Origin: Oxytricha trifallax
Taxonomy: Eukaryota > Ciliophora > Spirotrichea > Sporadotrichida > Oxytrichidae
NCBI GenBank assembly: GCA_000711775.1
Contig: ARYC01000141.1
Coordinates: 1-64,000, forward strand
Direction: 5' to 3'
DNA: 64,000 nucleotides
Shown piece by piece: positions 23,901 through 32,531 of the stretch. A program made the translations under genes and the position numbers. Under the pieces are notes generated by a model. It was not told where the DNA came from. It did not search any database and worked only from the letters and a program-made list of their open reading frames with translations. Within the stretch, counting starts at the first letter, position 1. Each line of letters starts with the position of its first letter.

Positions 23901-24700
23901 TTCAGAACTTATCAGGAGTTAGATTAGAAAGTAGAAAAATCAAAAAAAAATTAGTGATTCAAATATAAATAAATTAAATTATTATTTACTAATGAATAAT
24001 TATGAATTATTAAATATATAGCACTTAATTTCTGTGAATTATTTTATCTCCCAAATTTCCTTATGAATTTTAATAATGGGGTTTTATTAAATTAACTTAA
24101 AATTAATATGAAGTTATACAATAAATCTGTTGATTAATTAAATATAAAAGATAAAACAAAACTTTGAAATATATCATAAATAATATTTCATTGCTAGTTT
24201 GATTTTTTAATTTATTAATTTTAAACGAATTATATAATTATAGAAATTCTATTAATTTTAAACTTTTTGTAATATTTAAGTAGAACAGTAATTTAATTTG
24301 GAATACATTGTTATAAGTTAAAATAAAAAAGAAAAGCTTATAATTAATTAATTATTATAAAATAAGACTAATTAATTAAGTTGATAATTCAATAGAGAGT
24401 TTATTAATTAAGATGTTTAACTCATTTTATTTATTAATTTACATATAAATTATAAATTTTATTGTTGTTACAAGAAGCTAAAATGAATATAATAATTAGG
24501 TTCCCTAATTATTTAATGTTGTCAATTTTTAAAGGTTAAATACATATAACTTGAAAGAGTTTACATTATTGAATTAATTTAATTTATATATTTACTTCAT
24601 CTAATCATACAAACAATTATTAAACTACTTTGAATTTCTTAGTTTAATAGAGTTCTTTATTATTAAAAGATCTAATTGTAACTATTATATATAATAAATA
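17990..24700 (-). CDS. Unit 1: ectodomain repeat segments separated by AT-rich spacers
   Basis: Many short minus-strand coding segments lie in AT-rich DNA. Examples in approximate order from the 5' side are PDPTTCFTQKQLPLMIEW (about 22,760-22,705), TAQNLYFGGFTQNGFTFS (about 22,535-22,485), CEWVKQFTNAGLGQPHF (about 20,265), DFNLIIAGLQEDASQQ (about 20,115), LPEYIETILAENYLAG (about 19,735), YTGIGFFVLNIVSDN (about 19,580) and VLFSGIPDNEKFYFAG (about 18,165). Each has a counterpart in unit 2 (49,034-57,700). The 'LIIAGxxxDxS' and 'LYFGGxxxNG' pattern recalls beta-propeller-type repeats, but I cannot name the family. The organisation fits MDSs separated by IESs in germline DNA. Intervening sequence shows no other feature that I can support. 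Confidence 0.5.
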
Positions 24701-24772
24701 TAGTAAACTTAACTACTTGATTTGATCATCAAACTAGAAGATAGTTATAAAAAATTATTCTTTTGTCTTTTG

Positions 24773-24811
24773 GGAGTAAAAATTAACCCATGCATGGTTA
24801 AAATTTACTCC
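24773..24811. repeat. 39-bp near-palindrome, left
   Basis: GGAGTAAAAATTAACCCATG followed by its near-complement, closing with AAATTTACTCC. Almost the same 39 bp recurs at 29026-29064. It could be a terminal repeat or a transposase-binding site. The core GAGTAAA-A/T-TTT also resembles the inverted ends of the element at 45378-48326. Confidence 0.7.
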
Positions 24812-24969
24812 GAAACTATGTGCAGAAAATTTTGCTATGACTACACTCTTGGAAAATTCAATACCAAACAGTTAACTTTTAAATATTTAAAAATCTTCCA
24901 ATATTTCAATGCACAATGGTTAAATAAGGAAAATTTCGAAACAATAACATAAATAAAACTCCCATAAGA

Positions 24970-26063
24970 ATGCAGCCTCAGCAAGCAAACTTTAATCAGT
25001 TACTTTTTGAAGAACTAACGAGATATGCATTTCAAGATCTCCAGAAAGATAAAGAATTCATCTGTACTTACTGCAGAATCCCTTATGCCAATCCATAATC
25101 CAGAGCAACTCATTGGAGCAAATCAAAAACTTGCAAAGAATATCACAGAATCCAGAGAGTAGAAGACCTCCTATAAAATTTGGAATGCTTGGGATGTGGA
25201 GATACATTCGATACCCTCTTTAACTGTCATAGACACATGAATGGTTGCGCAAAAGTAGAAATTTCGTAGATACCTGAAAAAGAAACACTCTATGATGAAA
25301 AAGTTTTAAATAGATGGAATTATGGCAACATGAAATTCTTAAAGTAGCAGCAAGACCCAAATTAATCACATTTAAAACTTCCAGAGTTTGTTTTTGAGGT
25401 TAAAGGTGGATACATTTGTTAGAAATGGGTGAACTTTTTCAGATAGTAATTTAGATGTGGGTTGCCAATAAAAATGAGGTCAGATGTTGAAACGATTATC
25501 TCTGGGTGAATTTAAGAGCTACAATGTTAAAAGTGAATGGCTATCTATTCAAGATAGTAGTTCAAGATAATCCCTGGAAGGGTTAAAATGAGCTTCCATA
25601 TCAATATTTATCAATAAAGAGCCTAAGATAAATTCCACTAAAATAAATTCAATAAGAAGGCATCATATTCTACTGGACCCTCTTCAATACTCAAAACGAT
25701 GGATTAAAAATTTTAAAATAGTAGGGTTATGAGGTAGTCAAGACACTTACTTGGTTTAAGTACACAAATTTGGGAAATCCTATAAATAGTAAAAGTCCAC
25801 AATATTCTAAGGAATATTGTTTGATTGGCATCAAGGGTAGCTTATATAAAAACATGATTGATAGAATTCAAGATGAAATACATGCAAAGAGAAGAGAGCA
25901 TTCAGAGAAACCAGAAGAATTCTGGAACATGATTGTTGAATTGTTTGGAATGGAGTACAGATTGGAGATCTTTACAAGATCAAATTCAAATAGGATGCAT
26001 ACAGTTCACATTGGGAATGAGATAGAAGGAGAGGAGGAATTGAGGATAAAAAAATATAAATGA
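24970..26063 (+). pseudogene. Zinc-finger/MT-A70 adenine methyltransferase fusion, one frameshift
   Basis: Starts MQPQQANFNQLLFEEL at 24970. Two C2H(C/H)-type zinc knuckles come first: CTYCRIPYANPQSRATH, then CLGCGDTFDTLFNCHRHMNGC (C-x2-C-x12-H-x3-C). At about 25,490 the frame shifts by one base (ending otherwise in TGA). It continues as YLWVNLRATMLKVNGYLF, then VVQDNPWKGQNELPYQYLS, FYWTLFNTQNDGL, SKEYCLIGIKGSLYKN, EKPEEFWNMIVELFG, and a C-terminal VHIGNEIEG, to TGA 26061-26063. The order [D]-x-PW, LPYxYLS, CLIGIKG, KPEE, xxIGNE is that of the MT-A70 family (METTL3/14, METTL4 and ciliate MTA1/MTA9), which methylate adenine N6 in RNA or DNA. The catalytic DPPW is DNPW here, so activity is uncertain. 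Zinc fingers plus MT-A70 suggest targeted methylation (inference). It sits in a DDE transposon, convergent with the transposase. Confidence 0.8.
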
Positions 26064-26295
26064 TTAGTTAATTAACTTAAATAATTTATCTAAAAACTAA
26101 ATATAAATAAATAAATTTTAAAAGTATTTAAAATAGTTAGAAATTAAAACCTTCTTATAGTTAATTATTATACTAAGTCTAAAACTTTATTTTTTATTTA
26201 TTCATTCAGGGTGTTTGAGTTTTGTTTTGTTTTTTAGGTTATTTAAATTTTTTTCCCATGGTACGCATGTATTTACCAGCTCAAACTGTCTAAAA
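26064..26295. other. Gap between convergent methyltransferase and transposase genes
   Basis: About 230 bp of AT-rich DNA between two convergent stops. No coding or repeat signal seen. Confidence 0.5.
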
Positions 26296-27894
26296 TCAAA
26301 TCTTCTTTAGATGAATAGCATCTTTAGCATGAGTGAGACAGCTGAAAAAACTTTTCCTAATCCAATCAAAATTAGTAGACAAAATCTGTAGAATCAAACT
26401 TTTTATAAACTCTTCTCTGCTAGATGGCTCAGTAATAAATGGTCTATCCTTTTTAATTGCTGCAAAAAAATTTTCTATTGGGGCCAAGTGAAATTAATAA
26501 GGGCCGAGATACATGACTGAAATACAGAGCAATCTAAATTTTTAAAGTGCCACAACACTTTTATGATAAGTTGCGTTGTCCAAGATAAAAATTACATTCG
26601 GTCTCCAGTTTAGCTCATTCTCATCAAGATAGTCAATGATCTAATGAATGAAGTAAATGACAGTACTGCTATTGTTTTTTCCAATATTAAGTGTAAAAAA
26701 AACTCTCCCGTCACTTAGTACTGCTGCAATCATATTCACTCCATACACTCAAACTAATTGGTCATTGTAATTTCTTGAACCTTTTTAACTCCAGCTTTTC
26801 CTAATATTAGATTGATTCTAGATACTGCTTTCATCGATATTGATCAGCAGCTTCTTATCATCCAAGTATTAGACGAAGTTAAAGGCTGCAAGTTACCTTT
26901 GCTTTAGACAGTCGTTGCTATTTGTTCTTCTGTCAATCATATACACCTTCTTATAAGCAAACCCTAAATCCCTGGCCATGATATTTCTTATCTGTTTCGT
27001 TGATATATTTATTCCAAGAGTTTGGTTTAATTTCTATTGGACTTGTTAAGCAGATTAAATTTGCTGATTATGGAATTAAGCAAAGTTGATAACTTAATTT
27101 ATGAGTCTTGATTTGAAGAGTCTCGAGTTAGTTTTACATAGTTATTTGTGGTCCTTCTTTTGTGAACTTATTCCAATTATCTTATTTATTAAGTATCTAC
27201 TCAAATTAAAGCGTGCCATTAACTGGCTCTTAGTGCACCCATGATCATGAAATAAATTAAGAATTTTCTCACTCTTACACATTTCAGCTGTTTGTTTAGA
27301 CTCTTTGTAATAGACTTTTGATCTTGCCTAAAAATAAAAGTTTTGGTTTTTTCGATTAAAAAGTAAACAACTTACATTACTCGATATGGAGGATAAAGGT
27401 CCTAATTATGGGGTTTCTGAGAATCTTTTGGTAATTTAATTATTTTAGCAATGTTTTCTCCGGCTTGAACTATTTTCTTCATAGTATGAGTCTTGCAATT
27501 ATTCGATAAGTTTTATTGCTTTATCAACTTATTCTGAAGTTAAAGCATTTCCCATCTAGCTGTCTGAACTACTAAGACCAATCAGACGGCGTGGATCAAT
27601 AATGACAGTGCTGTAGGTCTAACCATCAATTCACTATACAAGGGCGTCCTCAAGAGTCTTTATTCGTGATTAGGTTAGTGAAATTAATTTAAAATTTTCT
27701 ACATCGTAATGCCCAGGCACTATTAGGCAGGTGGTTTTACAAAGTACAATTTCGTCACCAGGATTATTTTCATTATTTCCAAAAATTCTAGAGTCTTCAA
27801 TGTTTTCATTCTCGATTGAGTTCAAAAAATTTTCTGATGCGAAAAATTCTCTTATGTCTTGCTGCTTATATGCCTCCTTAATATTACTTTCCAT
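26296..27894 (-). pseudogene. DD34E transposase of the LGPYQ type (non-TBE), two TGA codons
   Basis: Starts MESNIKEAYKQQDIREFF at 27894 and ends at TGA 26296-26298. One intron of 48 bp (27328-27375, GTAAG...TTTAG) interrupts it. A helix-turn-helix-like part (SEKILNLFHDHGCTKSQLMA) and NISTKQIRNIMARDLGF precede the catalytic domain. The triad is LINIDESS (Asp), FILDNATYHKS (Asp) and HLAPIENFFAAIKKD (Glu), with 34 residues between the last two. YLGPYQFHLAP before the Glu distinguishes it from TBE transposases (YSPQFN). The family is Tc1/mariner/IS630-like. In-frame TGAs at 27631-27633 and 26749-26751 disrupt it, probably former sense codons. The second lies between the first and second Asp. Confidence 0.85.
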
Positions 27895-28171
27895 TTTTTG
27901 TTTATAAAGTTATTAAACTTTATTTAAAAATTATTTCTATATAGATTATTCATTATGGGGTATAGTAATTTAGTTAGCTACTAACAATTGTTAATTTAAT
28001 TGCTTATTTTAAATAAACCTTATTATTATTAATCAGGGTAATAAATATTTTTTATCAGCCCCTCTAAACTTTCCAAATGCTCTCAAATAATAATTTACAA
28101 GAGATCCATGTCAGCTAGGTGAGAAATAAAATTGGGTCAAAAAAAGAGCTTTACGATTTTTTGACATAGGA
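27895..28171. promoter_or_regulatory. Divergent intergenic region of the transposon
   Basis: About 280 bp separate the start of the transposase (minus) from the start of the third gene (plus), so it should hold both promoters. No specific motif identified. Confidence 0.4.
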
Positions 28172-28911
28172 ATGTGGGGCGTATCTGCCCAAGATGAATT
28201 GCTCAAATATATACTTCTTTAGAAGCATACTAACAGGAGAGAAAGAGGTAATAATTTAAATTGTAAATTTCAATAGTTCTTAAAACGATGTGATGTGATA
28301 GTTTCAGCTGTTCCCCAAATAGAGGGTCTGACAGCAGATGACTTCCTATCGCACGCTGAAGGCAAGCCCTCTCTTTTGAAATTCCTTCCCGATTAAATGG
28401 ATTGGCTCCATTTAGACAAAAATGGATTACAGATATTCTGTTATCATTAGATACAGATGGAGTCAACAATATGATACAAAGTGCCAAAGAATAGAGAAGG
28501 ATAAGACTTGATACCTCACAAAATAACTTAGTGCATATGAAGCCACAATTCATAGAGGCTCTGAATAATTCTATTTCTTATAGCGGTAAGCTTATAATGA
28601 CTTGTCATTGTTATTTAGTAAACAAAGGAAGGTCTGCATATTTGCTCAAGCAGAGCACAAAAAGAAAATCAAGATAGCACAACTAAGAGGAAGAAAAATA
28701 GAGTCAGAATCCCGGTGCTAAATCTAAGTAAAAATTTATGGAGTAGAATTAGAGAGTAAGAAATGAGATTAACGATCTTAGGGGACAGGTTGAAGAACTT
28801 GTCAACTATAAGCAGTTGGTGATGCAACTCCATCAAGGAGGGATAATAGACCAGGAGGGGAATCCTTTAAGCTCATAGCCTAGTTAATAGAATAACAATT
28901 ATATGATATGA
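28172..28911 (+). pseudogene. Third gene of the MT-A70 transposon, unrecognised, frameshifted
   Basis: Begins MWGVSAQDELLKYILLQ and continues through DVIVSAVPQIEGLTADDF. A one-base shift near 28,375 leads to RLNGLAPFRQKWITDILLS, NNMIQSAKEQRRIRLD and a basic, Gln-rich stretch around KQSTKRKSRQHNQEEEK. It ends in a probable coiled coil, VRNEINDLRGQVEELVN, before TGA 28909-28911. The C-terminal coil and basic region suggest a DNA- or protein-binding accessory protein. I do not recognise the family. Position next to the transposase start parallels the accessory genes of TBEs. Confidence 0.6.
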
Positions 28912-29025
28912 GTGAATTTAATTGAGAGCTAAAGTTTTTAATTATTAAGCCATTAAAAAATAATTTTATCTCTTTAAATTAAAACTTGTCAAGTTTTATC
29001 AACTGTATAGCAAACTTTTATATTC

Positions 29026-29064
29026 GGAGTAAAAATTAACCCATGGGTGGTTAAAATTTACTCC
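29026..29064. repeat. 39-bp near-palindrome, right
   Basis: Nearly identical to 24773-24811, with CCATGGGTGG in the middle instead of CCATGCATGG. It lies just after the third gene and may mark the end of a 4.3 kb element. Confidence 0.7.
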
Positions 29065-29124
29065 CCAATGTGAAATGTCAAAATTATGATGTTTTAGCAA
29101 ACCCCATCGATGTTTGGTAGTCAT

Positions 29125-29470
29125 GATCAAGCATTTAAGAAGTATTACAAACTCTGTTAAAGTATTTCAGAGTGTTAGAAACTCTTACAAACTCTTACAA
29201 AATATTACCAACAAAAAGCATCTTATAAAATTTCAAGAAAATTTTGACTAAATCAATTCTATCTATCTTGCACACTATGAATTTACTAATAAAGATGAGA
29301 CCTATTCAACACTCAATTTATTTTCTAATTCAATAATACCATCATATTGCTGGTAGTATTAGTGTAAGTTGTCATAAGATAACTTAGATCTTTGTTTATT
29401 TTACTTTAGATAATAATTTCAATTCATTTTTTAACACTTTGTTAGACTTTGTAATACTTTTACAAAATTC
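29125..29470. repeat. Short iterons TTACAAACTCTTA and inverted copies
   Basis: Three to four copies of a TTACAAACTCT / TTAGAAACTCT word lie at about 29,133-29,205, and inverted, diverged forms (AACACTTTGTTAGACTTTG) at about 29,432-29,460. The rest of 29,065-29,660 is AT-rich with nothing else recognised. Possible promoter or end sequence for the next gene. Confidence 0.4.
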
Positions 29471-29664
29471 ATGTTACTTAAATCAAAATTAATGTTGTTA
29501 AGAATAGTTGTCAATTATTTATTAATAGCAATTTAAAACATAGTGAAATTCAGATTAAAAAAGCAACATACAGAATAAGAAAACTTTTAATTTGAGCACT
29601 TCTATATTTATCAACAGTTTTCCTTATAAATAGCTTGACAATATAGAATTAAATAGTAACAAAG

Positions 29665-31085
29665 ATGGGCAAGGCATCCAAAAAAAACCAAATAAGAAGC
29701 ATTTATAGGTGGCGGCTTTCAACTAAGAGTAGGAGGACTCAGGATATACAGCAGAATTTTTCAACGATGAGCAGCTTTCGGATCTGAGGTACGAAAAGTA
29801 GAGGACAAGTATAATGGAACTCCTTAAGAATAAAAATATTATTGGCAAGAAGTCTTACAAGCAGGTTAAAATATAGCTGTAAGAAAGTTTCGGACCCGAA
29901 GTTATTAAGGCCCATAAGGAATGGATTATCAACACTTTAAATGCCAGAAAATCAGAGAATAAAAGTAATACACCCGCTAAGTCTATATTATCACATCAAA
30001 AGAAGAGTACTTCGAAGACAAGCTAAATTATAAATGCAAAACAATAAATTAAGCCTTTAATGGATGATTAAAAATCCTCAGTAAGTCTATAGGAATCAAT
30101 TAAAAGTTAGGGACAGCAATTTGAAGAACAATCCTTATCCTCAAACTAGAGACACACGGAAGAGGAGATAACGGACTCTTAAACGGACACCACCTTCCCT
30201 GAGTTAAATCAAATTGATGAACTTATAACAACAAGGTTTGAAGAGCTGACCACAAACTCTATGAAAGATCTTTATGATCGACTACTCATTAAAGTACCTG
30301 AAATTTTGGAGACTGATCTGATAGCAAAGCTTAATAATCAAGTTGCTGAAGTCGTAATGAAAGTACAAGAGGTAGAGGTGAAGTTTAAAAATATTGACCT
30401 TCCAGCGATTTCAGAGCTGGTTTGCTAAGGGTGAGAAGAGATAGAATAAGCTTTCAAGATTTTGGTCGCTGATATAAAGGGTGTTGCACCAACTATTGGG
30501 ATTGCGACCCAGGAGTCATTGGCCAGCCATGTTAGGAGAGTACATGAACAAATATCAACTCTTACAAAATCAATTGAATGTGCTAATAACCGGATAAAAG
30601 AATTGTCTGATAATTATAGTAGTTAACTTGAAATAATAACGCAATCTCAGTCCAAGCACGATCGTTAATACGAAATGGTCGATAAAAACATAAAAAACGT
30701 AATAGACCAGGTTAACAAGATCATGGTAGACCACAAACTAGGTGTTGCTGAAAGCTTGAATGCTATAAAGGATAATGTGAAATCCGCGAATAATCGCATC
30801 TCAAAATTTGAGAAACTTGATTAATAAAATTAAGGTGAACAAATATAGCAACAGTGTCTTTAAAACTAAAATGCACCTTAGAGCTATAGCATGTAACAGT
30901 AATAAAAAAAGTAGGAGAAAGGATATAATACAACTCTTGACACTGAGCATACAATCTAAAAGTACAACTAAGGAAATGTGAACGTTTAAATCATTAAAAT
31001 TGACAACAAGACATATATTCATGAATAGGAAAGCAAAAAACTTATTCATGTTATTAAGCAATCTGATTTATAATTATCAATCTGA
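29665..31085 (+). pseudogene. Long coiled-coil/Gln-rich protein next to a telomere-like terminus
   Basis: An ATG at 29665 (MGKASKK) is one base out of frame with the long ORF, the offset falling at a run of eight A (29,680-29,687). The main frame reads KKHLQVAAFNQEQEDSGY, MELLKNKNIIGKKSYKQ, EVIKAHKEWIINTLNA, ELITTRFEELTTNS, then a TGA at 30432-30434. The same frame continues with heptad-rich SLASHVRRVHEQISTLTKSI, DKNIKNVIDQVNKIMVDHK and a Gln-rich tail to TGA 31083-31085. Without the two lesions it would be about 470 residues. It is basic at the N-terminus and coiled-coil in the second half. No enzymatic motif seen and no family recognised. It may belong to the methyltransferase transposon or to a separate TBE-like fragment. 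Confidence 0.6.
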
Positions 31086-31156
31086 TGCATTTCTATAACT
31101 ATCTACTTACATTTACTCTAAAAATTCTTATATGCCATCATCAGCTTACAACTCAT

Positions 31157-31179
31157 GGGGTTTTGGGGTTTTGGGGTTT
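31157..31179. repeat. Telomere-like G4T4 repeat at the insertion's right edge
   Basis: Three GGGG blocks separated by TTTT, the Oxytricha telomere repeat and the terminal sequence of TBEs. It ends where homology to unit 2 resumes (about 31,180). No matching C4A4 was found near the left edge at 24,712. Confidence 0.75.
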
Positions 31180-31690
31180 ATCACAATTAATATTTTGATA
31201 GTAAGAGTGATTTCTATTTATGTGTCTTCAAATTGTTTATCTTTTGTAAAAATACTGGTTTCCAAAGTATTTTTATCAAAATCCAAGAAATTTTTATGGA
31301 CATCAACAGAAGGATTTAATGAAGTCAAGGAATATAATAGTTCCTATACACAGTAGGAATTATTGTACTTTACAATATATTTTAAAATACTTTGGTTGAG
31401 TAATTTGGAACTTAGTAGGGTTATCTCCAATAAAGTATAATTGATCTTAGATTACTAGGCTACTTTAGAATCTAGGATACCAATCGCAATATTTCCTTGT
31501 GATTTTAAAACTAAGTGAATCATGAGTATCCATTAATGTATTGTCTATATAAAATAATTAAGCCTTTATTCCAATATAGTATAATTTTTCTTCTTCTAGC
31601 TATTCCAGAAGGTTATTATCAATTTTTAGGATGTAGGGAGGTGCTTGATCCCAAGTGAAAGATTGCAAAACATTATAATTTTACTGATCG
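31180..31690 (-). CDS. Unit 1: most 5' recognised segment of the tandem gene
   Basis: Minus-strand reading: LLEQLEEEKLYYIGIKAQ, MDTHDSLSFKITRKYCDWYP, VIQDQLYFIGDNPTKFQ, a hydrophobic run VQQFLLCIGTIIFLDF, then, after a stop or frame change, DKNTLETSIFTKDKQF and DTQIEITLTIKI. The unit 2 counterpart (58,070-58,520) is clearly homologous, with an extra codon difference near KAQ. The two halves are in different frames in both units, consistent with an intron or IES between them. Function unknown. Confidence 0.5.
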
Positions 31691-32415
31691 TAAATTTAAA
31701 TAAATTATTTGTAATTGCATAGCTATCAGTACATGTTTAAATCTAATAAAAAGTAATAGTACCAATATTTAATTTTAATATTATAATTCAAGCACATAGG
31801 AATTTACAACATCCATTAAATTATTATTCAATTATCAATAAAATGTTTACTTATACAATTAAGTGTATAAGATATCATTATTAAATTATCCTTTTTTTTT
31901 TACATTTTCTTCTATTTTCTTATAACTAAAATTTTTTAATTTTAAGCTTTTAATAGATATCTTATACATAAGCTGTTGTTTTTAGAATAATTATTAAATT
32001 AAATGATATTTTTTTTCATTTATATCATATATTAATAAGATTAAAATAAAGATAATTACATTTAAAAGTAGTTATTATAAATCTTGTAATAGCAAATTCA
32101 AGTATGATTTAAATATAAAAATTAAAATAAAAATAACTAAATTCAATCCCTTAATCAGTGGAGACTAAACTAAGAAAATAAAATTTAGTTCAATTTTAAC
32201 TTACAGTCATTTCATTTGTTTTATACATATTATTTTTTAATTTTTGTTTTATATTTATATAATCCAATAAATTTTAAGTAAAAACTCTCTAAATTCAATA
32301 GTTTATGATATCTTAATAATTTATCAAGATATCTTAATAAATAACTATTATAATCTATATTTAATATATTTATATTTGTGAAATAAAAATATGCAAAAAT
32401 AATAATAATTATAAC
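31691..32415. other. AT-rich spacer, no gene seen
   Basis: Collinear at its left with unit 2 around 58,570-58,650. Very AT-rich; no supported coding frame, repeat or RNA. Confidence 0.5.
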
Positions 32416-32417
32416 TA

Positions 32418-32500
32418 ATCCTCGTTGGGGGCTCAAAGGCCCCCGGATATGATAGTGGTAAATCACTATAGAAGGGTCAGAGCCCTTTATATAGTCAAGC
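32418..32500. other. Cluster of three small hairpins in a GC-rich patch
   Basis: Three adjacent short hairpins: GGGGGC-TCAAAG-GCCCCC (about 32,428), TAGTG-GTAAAT-CACTA (about 32,453) and AAGGG-TCAGAG-CCCTT (about 32,472). The sequence is sharply GC-richer than its surroundings. It lies just beyond the 3' end of the minus-strand gene at 32532. It may be a decayed RNA-derived repeat or an element end. Confidence 0.4.
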
Positions 32501-32531
32501 ATGTCTATTTGTTTTAATGTAAACTGAGACT

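Larger units (their letters stand above)
24712..31179. mobile_element. 6.5 kb insertion with DD34E transposase and MT-A70 methyltransferase genes
   Basis: The paralogous unit 2 sequence is continuous across this position (about 58,035-58,080), whereas unit 1 is split, left flank ending near 24,711 and right flank resuming near 31,180. The insert holds four genes: zinc-finger/MT-A70 (plus), transposase (minus) and two unrecognised plus-strand genes. Two 39-bp near-palindromes at 24773-24811 and 29026-29064 bracket the first three genes and may be the inverted ends of a 4.3 kb element. The right edge of the whole insert is a G4T4-type repeat (31157-31179). It is therefore either one four-gene element with a damaged left end, or a 4.3 kb element next to a 2.1 kb TBE-like fragment. 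Confidence 0.7.

Noticed and set aside
24722..24952. 76-codon plus-strand open frame at the left of the 6.5 kb insertion
   Set aside because: It reads through the 39-bp palindrome and crosses the likely insertion boundary; no family signal.
30763..31061. Minus-strand frames with Leu/Phe-rich translations
   Set aside because: Shadow of the plus-strand Gln-rich coding sequence (TAA/CAA read backwards gives TTA/TTG).
31157..31179. A real chromosome end or telomere-addition site
   Set aside because: The G4T4 repeat is internal and homology to unit 2 resumes right after it, so it is an element end.
32418..32500. tRNA-like cloverleaf
   Set aside because: Three hairpins in a row suggested a tRNA, but stem and loop sizes do not fit D, anticodon and T arms, and no GGTTC-type T loop or acceptor stem pairs up.
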